DNA of 64,000 nt, taken from NCBI RefSeq assembly GCF_014648815.1, contig NZ_BMRV01000002.1, forward strand, positions 310,001 through 374,000. The letters run 5' to 3'. The stretch comes from Streptomyces flaveolus (GTDB lineage: Bacteria > Actinomycetota > Actinomycetes > Streptomycetales > Streptomycetaceae). The notes below the pieces were generated by a model. That model was given only the letters and a program-made list of their open reading frames with translations. It was not told the origin of the DNA and made no database searches. A program made the translations under genes and the position numbers. This document shows positions 33,512-41,601 of the stretch, piece after piece (position 1 is the stretch's first letter; each line of letters begins with the position of its first letter).

Positions 33512-34834
33512 ATGGGGAAGAGGACGCTGAGCGTCGCTCTGCTCGCCACCGCGATGCTGACCGTCGCGGGGTGCAGCGGAGGGGGCAGCCCGAACGCCGA
33601 CGAGACCGCCGCCGCGCCGGTGAACCCGGACGGCGTCTCGGGGGACATCACCGTGCTGACCAATCGCACCGACCTGGTCGAGGACGGGACGATGAAGAAG
33701 TACGCCGCCGAGTTCAACGAGACCTACCCCGAGGTGAAGGTCAAGTTCGAGGGTCTCACCGACTACGAGGGGGAGGTGAAGATCCGCATGAACACGGAGG
33801 ACTACGGTGACGTCCTGCTGATCCCGTCGGCGGTCGCCAAGGGCGACTACCCCAAGTTCTTCGCGCCGCTCGGCGACACCTCGTCGATGAAGCCGACCTA
33901 CCGCTTCACCGACAAGACCGACGTGGCCGGCAAGACGTACGGCATCGCCACCTTCGGAACCGCCAACGGCCTGGTCTACAACAAGGCGCTGTGGAAGAAG
34001 GCCGGGATCACCGACTGGCCGACCACGACCGAGCAGTTCCTCGACGACCTCAAGGCCGTCAAGGACAAGACCGGGGCGACCCCCTATTACACCAACTTCA
34101 AGGACGGCTGGCCGCTCGAAAGCCCCTGGACCAACAGTGTCGGCTCCCTCAGCTGCGACACCCAGGGCCATGACAAGCTCGCCGAGATGGACGAGCCGTG
34201 GGCCGAGGGCAACGACCTCAACACCCTCGACACCCTGCTCTACGACATCGTTCACGAGAAGCTGTCGGAGAAGGACCCGGCCACCACCAACTGGGAAAGC
34301 TCCAAGACCCTTCTGGCCAAGGGCAAGGTGGGCAGCATGGTGCTCGGCTCCTGGGCCGTCAACCAGATGCGGGACGCGGCCGAGAAGGCCGGCCAGAACC
34401 CCGACGACATCGGCTTCATGCCCCTCCCGTCCCAGAGGGACGGCAAGTTCTGCTCCACCCTGGTCTCCGACTACCAGCAGGCCGTCAACATCCACTCCGA
34501 CCACAAGGAGGCCGCCCGGGCGTGGATCGACTGGTTCACCGAGAAGTCCGGGTACGCGGCGAAGGAGGGCGCCGTCTCGGCCCTGAAGTCCGAGGGAATG
34601 CCGGAGACCCTCAAGGATTACGGTGACAACGATGTCAAGATGATCGAGCGTTCCGCGGCGCGGACGGCCGAGGTCGATGCCATCGACAACGCCTCCGAGA
34701 TCGGGCTCAACAAGCCGGACTACCGCAAGAAGCTCATCGACATCGCCCGCGGCGCCACGGACGGATCACTCGAGGACTACTTCGACGACCTGAACAAGCG
34801 CTGGTCCGAGGCCAGGCAGACCGCCGGCTCCTGA
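33512..34834 (+). CDS. Sugar-binding lipoprotein of a manno-oligosaccharide ABC importer
   Basis: Extracellular receptor of the SBP family 1 type, 440 aa. A signal peptide with lipobox VAGC (Cys21) is followed by a Gly/Ser linker and the mature domain (GDITVLTNRTDLVEDGTMKKY, YGIATFGTANGLVYNKALWK, typical of sugar SBPs). The start at the ATG at 33512 is set by AAAGGAG at the correct distance and by the signal peptide. It is the first gene of a three-gene operon with two permeases. Manno-oligosaccharide as ligand is inferred from the surrounding mannan enzymes. Confidence 0.92.
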   Translation: MGKRTLSVALLATAMLTVAGCSGGGSPNADETAAAPVNPDGVSGDITVLTNRTDLVEDGTMKKYAAEFNETYPEVKVKFEGLTDYEGEVKIRMNTEDYGDVLLIPSAVAKGDYPKFFAPLGDTSSMKPTYRFTDKTDVAGKTYGIATFGTANGLVYNKALWKKAGITDWPTTTEQFLDDLKAVKDKTGATPYYTNFKDGWPLESPWTNSVGSLSCDTQGHDKLAEMDEPWAEGNDLNTLDTLLYDIVHEKLSEKDPATTNWESSKTLLAKGKVGSMVLGSWAVNQMRDAAEKAGQNPDDIGFMPLPSQRDGKFCSTLVSDYQQAVNIHSDHKEAARAWIDWFTEKSGYAAKEGAVSALKSEGMPETLKDYGDNDVKMIERSAARTAEVDAIDNASEIGLNKPDYRKKLIDIARGATDGSLEDYFDDLNKRWSEARQTAGS

Positions 34835-34943
34835 CCCCGGCACCCGCCTGAACCCAGCACCCGCCGGGTCCCCTGCCCGCCCCCGGTGGACGGGGCCCGG
34901 CGCCCAGTGCCCTCAGCGGACGACGAAAGGCCCTGGCTCCGCA

Positions 34944-35924
34944 ATGACCCGAACCCGAACCGTCTCCACGGCGTCACCGCCCGCCCCGGCCAACGAGCCG
35001 GGCCCCACCGGCAAGCAGAACTCCCGGCACCGCGCGCCGGCCGGCGCCTCGTGGCGCGACCGGCCGATGCGCAAGATCACGCCGTGGCTGTTCCTGCTGG
35101 CCCCCCTCGCCCTGCTGATCACGTTCACGTACGTGCCGGTGGGCAACATGATCTACTACAGCTTCACCGACTGGGACGGCGTCAGCCCCGACCGCGACTA
35201 CGTCGGCACGGAGAACTACACCGAGATCTTCACCCGCCCCGAGCTGTTCCGGGTCTTCGCGGTGAGCTTCTACTACCTGGCGGCGTCCGTCGTACAGATC
35301 GTCATCGCCCTGTACTTCGCCGCCGTCCTCAGCTTCGACCTGCGCTTCAGGAACCTGTTCAAAGGCATCCTGTTCTTCCCGTACCTGATCAACGGCGTCG
35401 CGATCGGCTTCGTCTTCCTGTACTTCTTCCAGGACGGCGGCACGCTCGACTCGGTCCTCTCCTGGTTCGGCGTCGGCAGCGACCACGCCTGGCTGGGCAG
35501 CCCGGAGTCGGCCAACACCTCCATGGCCGGCGTGTCCGTGTGGCGCTTCACCGGCCTGAACTTCGTGCTGTTCCTCGGCGCGATCCAGTCGATCCCCGGC
35601 GAACTCTACGAGGCCGCCCAGCTGGACGGGGCGAGCCGCTGGCAGCAGTTCCGGCACATCATCGCGCCGAGCATCCGGCCGGTGCTGAGCCTGAGCGTCA
35701 TCCTGGCGATCTCCGGCTCCCTCTCCGTGTTCGAAATCCCGTACATCATGACCGGCGGCGCGACGGAGACCTCGACGTTCGTCATCCAGACGGTGAAGTT
35801 CGCCTTCCAGTTCAACAAGACCGGCCTGGCCTCGGCCTGTGCCGTGGTTCTGCTGGCGATCATCCTGGTGATCACCTGGATCCAGCGCCGCCTCGTGCCC
35901 GACGAGAAGGTGGATCTCGTATGA
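34944..35924 (+). CDS. Sugar ABC importer permease (MalF/UgpA type)
   Basis: Inner-membrane permease, 326 aa, six helices after a 45-residue hydrophilic tail (first helix WLFLLAPLALLITFTYVPVG). The EAA loop ELYEAAQLDGASRWQQFRHI binds the ATPase. It follows the binding-protein gene after 109 bp and overlaps the second permease by ATGA. Streptomyces sugar importers of this class usually share the ATPase MsiK encoded elsewhere. Confidence 0.93.
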   Translation: MTRTRTVSTASPPAPANEPGPTGKQNSRHRAPAGASWRDRPMRKITPWLFLLAPLALLITFTYVPVGNMIYYSFTDWDGVSPDRDYVGTENYTEIFTRPELFRVFAVSFYYLAASVVQIVIALYFAAVLSFDLRFRNLFKGILFFPYLINGVAIGFVFLYFFQDGGTLDSVLSWFGVGSDHAWLGSPESANTSMAGVSVWRFTGLNFVLFLGAIQSIPGELYEAAQLDGASRWQQFRHIIAPSIRPVLSLSVILAISGSLSVFEIPYIMTGGATETSTFVIQTVKFAFQFNKTGLASACAVVLLAIILVITWIQRRLVPDEKVDLV

Positions 35925-36790
35925 CCCTCACCGCTCCCGCCCGCCCGCAGGATCGCACGCGCCGCCGTCCGCGCGTCGGCACGGCCCTGACGTACCTGTC
36001 GCTGGTCGTCGCCTCCGTCGTGGTGCTGCTGCCACTCGTCGTGATCTTTCTGACCTCGCTCAAGTCCTACGGGGAGATCTCCGACGGCCAGGGCGCCCTG
36101 GCCCTGCCGGACGACTGGCTCAACTTCTCCAACTACGCCACGGCCTTCACCGACGGCCACCTGCTGACGGCCTTCGGCAACACGGCCTTCATCCTGCTGT
36201 TCTCGATCACCGGAACCGTGATCATCGGCTCCATGACCGCGTACGCGATCGACCGCTTCGACTTCCGTTTCAAGAAGCTCGTCATGGCGCTGTTCCTGAT
36301 CGCCACGCTGGTACCGGCCGTGACGACCCAGGTCGCCACCTTCCAGGTCGTCAACAGCTTCGGACTGTTCAACACCCGCTGGGCACCGATCCTGCTCTAC
36401 ATGGGCACCGACATCGTCGCCATCTACATCTTCCTCCAGTTCATCCGCGGGATCCCGAAGTCCCTCGACGAGGCCGCACGGCTCGACGGCGCCAACTCCT
36501 TCACCATCTACCGGAAGATCATCTTTCCGCTGTTGAAGCCGGCCATCGCCACCGTGGTCATCATCAAGGGCATCACCACGTACAACGACTTCTACATCCC
36601 CTTCCTCTACATGCCCGCAGAGGACCTCGGGACCATGTCGACGGCCCTGTTCCGGTTCAAGGGACCCTTCGGGGCGCACTGGGAGAACATCTCGGCCGGA
36701 GCCGTTCTCGTCATCGTGCCGACCCTCGTGATCTTCCTGTTCCTCCAGCGCTACATCTACAACGGCTTCGCCCAGGGGGCCACGAAGTAG
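35921..36790 (+). CDS. Sugar ABC importer permease (MalG/UgpE type)
   Basis: Second permease, 289 aa, six helices (first LTYLSLVVASVVVLLPLVVI). The EAA loop is SLDEAARLDGANSFTIYRKI and the C-terminus (FLFLQRYIYNGFAQGATK) is typical of the MalG group. The start codon overlaps the preceding stop by four bases. No ATPase gene follows; the operon ends at a stem-loop. Confidence 0.93.
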   Translation: MTLTAPARPQDRTRRRPRVGTALTYLSLVVASVVVLLPLVVIFLTSLKSYGEISDGQGALALPDDWLNFSNYATAFTDGHLLTAFGNTAFILLFSITGTVIIGSMTAYAIDRFDFRFKKLVMALFLIATLVPAVTTQVATFQVVNSFGLFNTRWAPILLYMGTDIVAIYIFLQFIRGIPKSLDEAARLDGANSFTIYRKIIFPLLKPAIATVVIIKGITTYNDFYIPFLYMPAEDLGTMSTALFRFKGPFGAHWENISAGAVLVIVPTLVIFLFLQRYIYNGFAQGATK

Positions 36791-37095
36791 CGCTTCCCGC
36801 CGTCGCCAATGCGGAGCGGTACACATGAGGGGTCTGACTCCGGTGAGCCAGACCCCGTGTGGACCGCCTGTTCGAAAGGCCGATGTGGTGATGAATCGCC
36901 GGTCGGACGCAACCAGCACCGCACTGAAGCCGCACAGGCCGACGCGGCATGTCGGCGTACGTCGCCCGCTGCCATCCACTCCGTGCAGGCTCGGCTGGAC
37001 GGTCGGCGGGCCGGCCGCTGTGCGGCTACAGCGTCACCGCGTCGCAACGGGGCATCGGTCGCTCCGGCGCTCTCAAAAGGAGCGCTACGAAAACG
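36791..37095. other. Gap between the importer operon and the accessory two-gene operon
   Basis: About 300 bp with a terminator at its left end (36829-36856) and otherwise no supported gene. Short plus-strand frames exist but are interrupted and of shadow-like composition. This is the right border of the mannan locus and the left border of the atypical two-gene segment; I saw no tRNA or obvious direct-repeat attachment site. Confidence 0.45.
36829..36856 (+). terminator. Terminator of the manno-oligosaccharide importer operon
   Basis: A stem of 8 bp (36829-36836 with 36849-36856) extends inward by three more pairs after one mismatch, with loop CGGT. It sits 39 bp after the last permease stop. 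It has no T-tract. Confidence 0.7.
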
Positions 37096-37875
37096 TCATG
37101 ACGTCCCAAGACGCCACATCTGCTCGACACGTTCGAGGAAAGCTTCACCTCGCAATGCCGTGGTCGCGCTGACGGAGTGCGCCACCAGCAGTGCCGCACA
37201 TGCATTGCGTTTCCCCAAGAGGCCCAGCCTGTCAAGAATCTGATGATGCGGAACAGGCAGCGCAGGACTCTGGACTGCAACAATTTCCTGGACGCAGAAC
37301 TGCACGACCTCTGCACGCACATCGTCTTCTGGCCTCAGACGCTGCCGCCTGACGTTGATGTTATGCAGTAATTTCTTCCTGAAGCCGCCATGGAAACTGA
37401 CACTGAGATCGCGAGAGACCGCCTCGAAAATCGTTTCCGTATCGGTTGCGACACTGTCTTCCCAAGCCTTTTTCAGCTTTGGCTCTCTCCGCACCCGTGA
37501 ACTGATGCGCCCCAGCTCGGATAAAGCCAGGATCAACGCCTCCCAGAGGGCTTCTGCTGCGGCCTCCCAGGACCTGTCCGCGGTCCAGGACATATAGAAC
37601 TTCTTGGCCACATCATCGTTGTGCTGTTTCGCGTGTCGGAGTTTCCTGACCATTGCGTCGAAGGCCACGACCCCCCTCGGCGACTCCACTGAACGCAGGA
37701 AGGCCACGTCACTGCGCAAGGTCTCGCGGAACAACTTGTAATATTCCGTGACCAACACGTCGAAGGCTGCTTCCGTGGCGGGGCCCGGCACTGGGGCGGC
37801 AGGCGTTTCACAGTCCAGCGTCACGCCAGTACACACGATCTTGTTCCTGGCAAGGACGGCAAGGGGATCAGTCAT
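37096..37875 (-). CDS. Uncharacterised helical partner of the STAND-like protein
   Basis: A 259-residue protein of unknown function, predicted soluble and almost entirely alpha-helical, with many Arg, Lys and Trp residues. The segment VRKLRHAKQHNDD contains R-x4-H, the spacing of HEPN ribonuclease motifs, but with no other HEPN evidence. Its ATG overlaps the stop of the 1073-residue STAND-like gene by ATGA, so the two are made together and probably act together. Base composition is visibly less GC-rich than neighbouring core genes. Candidate effector or accessory subunit; not recognised as a named family. Confidence 0.75.
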   Translation of the reverse strand: MTDPLAVLARNKIVCTGVTLDCETPAAPVPGPATEAAFDVLVTEYYKLFRETLRSDVAFLRSVESPRGVVAFDAMVRKLRHAKQHNDDVAKKFYMSWTADRSWEAAAEALWEALILALSELGRISSRVRREPKLKKAWEDSVATDTETIFEAVSRDLSVSFHGGFRKKLLHNINVRRQRLRPEDDVRAEVVQFCVQEIVAVQSPALPVPHHQILDRLGLLGKRNACAALLVAHSVSATTALRGEAFLERVEQMWRLGTS

Positions 37876-40800
37876 CGCAGCCGCGTCTCGTGGTACAGGC
37901 TCCGGGGTTCAGCCACTGGTCCACGGGTAAGTTTGAACCCGATGAAGAATGCGGGTAGCGGTTGATTCTTCGCGAACTGTTGTGAAGCCGAAAAATGACG
38001 TGGTTCGAAGTGGACTTTCGCACTGAGCTCGTTGACCCAGACCTCCCCGCCGGACTCATCAGCCCACAGCACCCTTCCAGTGAACGCCCTCGGGCGGCCT
38101 GACTCATCGCCGAGCAGCATGAGTGTGTGCAGGCGTCGAGTCAGCTGTTGTGTCATCTGGTTGACCTCGCGGAACAGCTGCTTGGCCTGGCTGTAGTCCC
38201 CCAACATGAAGAACCCCAACGCCTTGACGAAGACGAGCTTGTGCCGGTCGGGAAGCTCAGCATCGTCAAGGTCGGTGGCGAGACGGAGCAGGATCGCCAA
38301 GTCGGTCTGCGACAAGTAGACCGGCAGACGGTCACCACGCAGGAGTTGCCGGCCGGTGATCCTTTTCCATGTCAGGTCGAGTAGCAGCTGAGCGCAGCGC
38401 CAGTCCCTCTTCGTCTCCAACGGTGCGGACTGCAACCGGCTGAGCGCCTTCGCCTCACCTTCTGGTCCTTCCTCGGCTTCGAATTTGGCCAGAAAGTAGA
38501 CCGCAGCCGGGTCGGCGTTCGCTTCGAGACTGCGGAGGTTCGCCCATAGAGCCTCGTCATCGGCCAGCAGCTTATGGAGTTCGGCTTCGCGCTTGTCGAG
38601 GTCTGCCTGTTGCTTCCCCGACAGCGGTGCTCGGTCCACCGAAGCCAATGTGGCAACAGCGTTGGTGAGCCGGTCCAGTCGCTCCTGAGGCGCGAGCATG
38701 TTGGTCCTGATCGCATCGCGGGTCGACCATGCCAGTACGTCGACCGGGTAGAGGTTCCCCGGATCGATGGTTCTTGCCTCGAGAACCGCCCGAAGGATGT
38801 CATCCAGCCCGCTGATGACCCCCGACGTCTGAGCGATCTCGGGCTCCGAGGAGATCTCATGAATGATGGAGCCCAGGGTCGAAGCCAGCTCAACAGAGAG
38901 GGACAGGCGCATCGGCCCCTTCACCCGGCTGTCGGAGAGAGTCTCTTCCAGCAGATCGCGGTTGTGCTCAAGATCCGCGATTCGCTCCTCTGCGGTCCCG
39001 TCGCGCTTTTCCTGGCGCCAGTGCACGAAGGCACGCGTGAAGTTCGATTCCTGCAGCACAAGCCGGGGATGATAGCGTCCGGTCTCATTTCGCCGATCAG
39101 CCAGTGCGGCAGAGATGTCCTTGTAGTACGGACGATACTTGCCGTCTCTGGACTTCGGGCCGATTCGTTCGAGGAGCGAGACCACAAAACCGACCTCGTC
39201 CGTTGCCCCCGTGTAACCTTCACTGATCCGAGCGGTTCGAATGACTTCGGTGATGACCTCGACCTCTACCTCGAGTGAGACCTCGTGCCGCGCCAGAAGC
39301 TCCGCCTCGAGGTGAGTGCGGATCGCCAGGAAGATCTCTCCGTTGTCATCCTCAATGTCTCGGATGATGTCGAAGGAATTCAGCACTTCCTGGATCGTTT
39401 GCGCCCCTTCACGACCGAGGATGCGGAGGGCTAGATCGATCGGGACAGGCAGGCCATGTCGGGACGCCGTCAATACCAGGGTCGTCACCCTCTGCATCGG
39501 ACGACGTTCATCAAATGCCTGCTCCAGCAGGGGTTTTTCGTCCGATTCTGGGCTGGGGAGCAGGTCGCTGAGGTCGAGGCCGGCCGCCCTGAGTGCGGCT
39601 GCCATCGCGGTGACGCGCTCACCCTGGCTCAGGTGTGTTCCTTGTTTTCGGACGAGCTTCTCCATACCCCGCTCCGCTGCCCGCATCTCGCGTGCCAAGC
39701 CGCTGGTGAGGGTGAAGTGAGAGTCGGGGAGCGCGTGGTAGAGGAATGCAAGGAAGCTGATGTCCAACGCGGCGGACTTGGGAGCTCGAACTTCCATGTC
39801 GAAGGATCTGAGCAGGGAGAGGAATTGCGTCAGTTCACCGTCGGAAAGTTCCGCCGGGGCGTCGATGGACGGAAATATGCCGTCTCGGCCGGCGTATCCA
39901 GACCCGACAACCAGAACTTTGCGACCGCGCCGACGCAGTTGCCGGAGCAAGGTTGCGTATTCGTCAGGATCCACCATTCCATCCCAGATGAGGACGGTGG
40001 CTTTCGCTCCATGACGCTCGGCCCAGGCAGCGTACGTGTCAATGTCGTCGAAGGACGGCCGGACAGTACGCCGCGGTTGGTGCAACACTGCCCAGTCGCC
40101 GCTTCGGGCGAGTTCCATGGCGAGCGCAGCCAAGGCCACGCTCTTGCCGGTTGCTGTCTGGCCACGCAGGATGACCGGCTGAAGAACGTCGGGATCGTTG
40201 AGCATTTCCGCTACCTGGAGCGCAAGGGCGTCCTCGAAATCCCGGCGAATCTGCATACCCGCAGCAATGCCCCGCCATTGGGGCGATCCCTCGGTAGCAC
40301 CCATGAAGTTGCGGAACTCTTGGTATCGTGCGGCCTCCGAACTCAGGACCGGCGGTGTCAGCAGGTCCAGGTCGACGGGGCGAGCGGAACGTCGAATCTG
40401 GTTCCAGGTGTGAATGTCAATTTCAACGAAACCATCGCCGATCGCGATAACGTGTTGAGAAGCATGGCTGCGGGTTGAGGTGGTGCCGATCGACAGGGCG
40501 CCCATCTCGGCGAGCCTGCTCATGGCTTCGTCGAGCGTTTCGAGATGCAGTACCAACTGACCAGTGCTGACCAGGCTCTCGACGAAGACATCGCCGACCC
40601 ATGGACCGCCCGAGAACAGGTGTACCTGCCCCGCACCGAGCAACCGCAATGCGGGCACCAAGTCGGTCGCCGGCAGGTCGTCGCCAGGCGTCCACCCTTC
40701 GATGACGACGACACCTCGCGGGGTGACGGTCTCCGTCATCAGACGCGTGAGTTCCTGGAGGCATCTCATCCGGATGTCGGCAGCTTCCAGGGGATTGGCC

Positions 40801-41093
40801 GCCGGCTGCTGCCCCTCGGGGAGGTCTTCACCTCCGAGTAAGTAGCAGACCTCGAGCTCGGTCTGACTACGTGACGGAGTGGAGGACATCGCACCAACCG
40901 GCATGACCGTCCGCCAATCGGTGCGGAATCGCGCCGCGACGTCCGCCTTGGTACGCGTCGTGTAGACGCCGCTCCAGCGATACTGCGCGGCGGCACGTTC
41001 GTCGCACGTACCTGATTGGCCAAAAATGAGGAACGCTGGGCCGGCTGCGAGTCGCGTCGCCAACTCCTGCAGATGAGGTACCTGCTCTGGCAT
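37872..41093 (-). CDS. Large STAND-like P-loop NTPase, candidate defence sensor
   Basis: A 1073-residue soluble protein. Residues 1-240 look like an alpha/beta domain (strand and loop FLIFGQSGT at 21-29, GVVVIEGW at 127-134) and might be a degenerate SIR2-like or other Rossmann effector. A linker of the form F-x-G-x-P-x-W-x-I-x-R leads to an NTPase core with Walker A GQTATGKS (311-318) and Walker B ATVLIWDG (365-372). A long helical repeat-like region follows from about 480. The last 70 residues (GRVLWADESGGEVWVNEL ... GFKLTRGPVAEP) recall a cold-shock-type beta barrel. A strong ribosome site (AGGAGACCA) precedes the ATG. The architecture fits Avs/STAND anti-phage sensors; this is inference. 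Confidence 0.75.
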   Translation of the reverse strand: MPEQVPHLQELATRLAAGPAFLIFGQSGTCDERAAAQYRWSGVYTTRTKADVAARFRTDWRTVMPVGAMSSTPSRSQTELEVCYLLGGEDLPEGQQPAANPLEAADIRMRCLQELTRLMTETVTPRGVVVIEGWTPGDDLPATDLVPALRLLGAGQVHLFSGGPWVGDVFVESLVSTGQLVLHLETLDEAMSRLAEMGALSIGTTSTRSHASQHVIAIGDGFVEIDIHTWNQIRRSARPVDLDLLTPPVLSSEAARYQEFRNFMGATEGSPQWRGIAAGMQIRRDFEDALALQVAEMLNDPDVLQPVILRGQTATGKSVALAALAMELARSGDWAVLHQPRRTVRPSFDDIDTYAAWAERHGAKATVLIWDGMVDPDEYATLLRQLRRRGRKVLVVGSGYAGRDGIFPSIDAPAELSDGELTQFLSLLRSFDMEVRAPKSAALDISFLAFLYHALPDSHFTLTSGLAREMRAAERGMEKLVRKQGTHLSQGERVTAMAAALRAAGLDLSDLLPSPESDEKPLLEQAFDERRPMQRVTTLVLTASRHGLPVPIDLALRILGREGAQTIQEVLNSFDIIRDIEDDNGEIFLAIRTHLEAELLARHEVSLEVEVEVITEVIRTARISEGYTGATDEVGFVVSLLERIGPKSRDGKYRPYYKDISAALADRRNETGRYHPRLVLQESNFTRAFVHWRQEKRDGTAEERIADLEHNRDLLEETLSDSRVKGPMRLSLSVELASTLGSIIHEISSEPEIAQTSGVISGLDDILRAVLEARTIDPGNLYPVDVLAWSTRDAIRTNMLAPQERLDRLTNAVATLASVDRAPLSGKQQADLDKREAELHKLLADDEALWANLRSLEANADPAAVYFLAKFEAEEGPEGEAKALSRLQSAPLETKRDWRCAQLLLDLTWKRITGRQLLRGDRLPVYLSQTDLAILLRLATDLDDAELPDRHKLVFVKALGFFMLGDYSQAKQLFREVNQMTQQLTRRLHTLMLLGDESGRPRAFTGRVLWADESGGEVWVNELSAKVHFEPRHFSASQQFAKNQPLPAFFIGFKLTRGPVAEPRSLYHETRLR

Positions 41094-41326
41094 TGGTCTC
41101 CTCGCGCGCGTTGCTCAAAGGCAAGCCTGATCGAGCCCAGGTCCTTCCGAGCGAAGGAGTATATGCGAGGCGAGCACCGTCGTGCTGGGTCTGCTCTGAC
41201 ATGGCAGTTGCCGTTCCGCTCGGGGCCGGTCCTGAGGACGCGTCTGCGCTGGTGGCCGACGGGGGTCCTGGTGGTCCATGGCCTCATGGCCACGGTCGCG
41301 ACCGGCTGGGACGCAAAGGAAGCGCG
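41094..41326 (-). promoter_or_regulatory. Promoter region of the STAND-like operon
   Basis: A consensus -10 box TATACT on the minus strand (41158-41163) would start transcription about 55 bp before the STAND-like gene, whose ribosome site AGGAG is well placed. I see no good -35 box and no coding sequence here. Confidence 0.5.
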
Positions 41327-41601
41327 ATGCTGCGTCACGTACCGATGATGCCCACCAGAGCCTCCTACTCGCCGAGATCCTCCAGGTGCTCGGACCGGGC
41401 GGAGTACTCGTCGGGGCCGACAGTGGGCCCAGCCGGTCCTTATACGCCTTCCACGAGGGCGACGTCCGCGACCCGGTCGAGCCGGCCGCCCTTCTCGTCC
41501 GCCTTCGGACGCGGGGCTGTGCGGACATCACCCTCGGCGTGGGCGGCCGGCTGACGTTCTCCGCGCACGAGCCTCCCTCTCAGGCCGATCAAGCTGCCTG
41601 A
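41327..41601 (+). pseudogene. Truncated, frameshifted SAM-dependent methyltransferase remnant
   Basis: The frame ending at 41601 reads as the C-terminal part of a class I methyltransferase: LLLAEILQVLGPGGVLVGAD, then SLYAFHEGDVRDPVEPAALL and ADITLGVGGRLTFSAHEP. Just upstream, MLRHVP (41327-41344) continues into DDAHQS only if one base is restored at about 41344, so there is a one-base deletion. The N-terminal half with the SAM-binding motif is missing. The remnant abuts the STAND-like operon promoter and may have been cut when that segment arrived. Confidence 0.7.

Noticed and set aside
34624..34635. GACAACGATGTC inside the sugar-binding lipoprotein gene
   Set aside because: It encodes Asp-Asn-Asp-Val in frame and lies near the 3' end of the gene, so coincidence is likelier than an operator.
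39456..40478. 340-residue plus-strand ORF opposite the STAND-like gene
   Set aside because: It lies wholly antisense to a gene with Walker motifs and coupled translation; the product has no domain features.
36791..41326. Attachment sites or an integrase bounding the STAND-like operon
   Set aside because: I looked for a tRNA end, long direct repeats and recombinase motifs at both borders and could not see any by eye; a proper repeat search would be needed.
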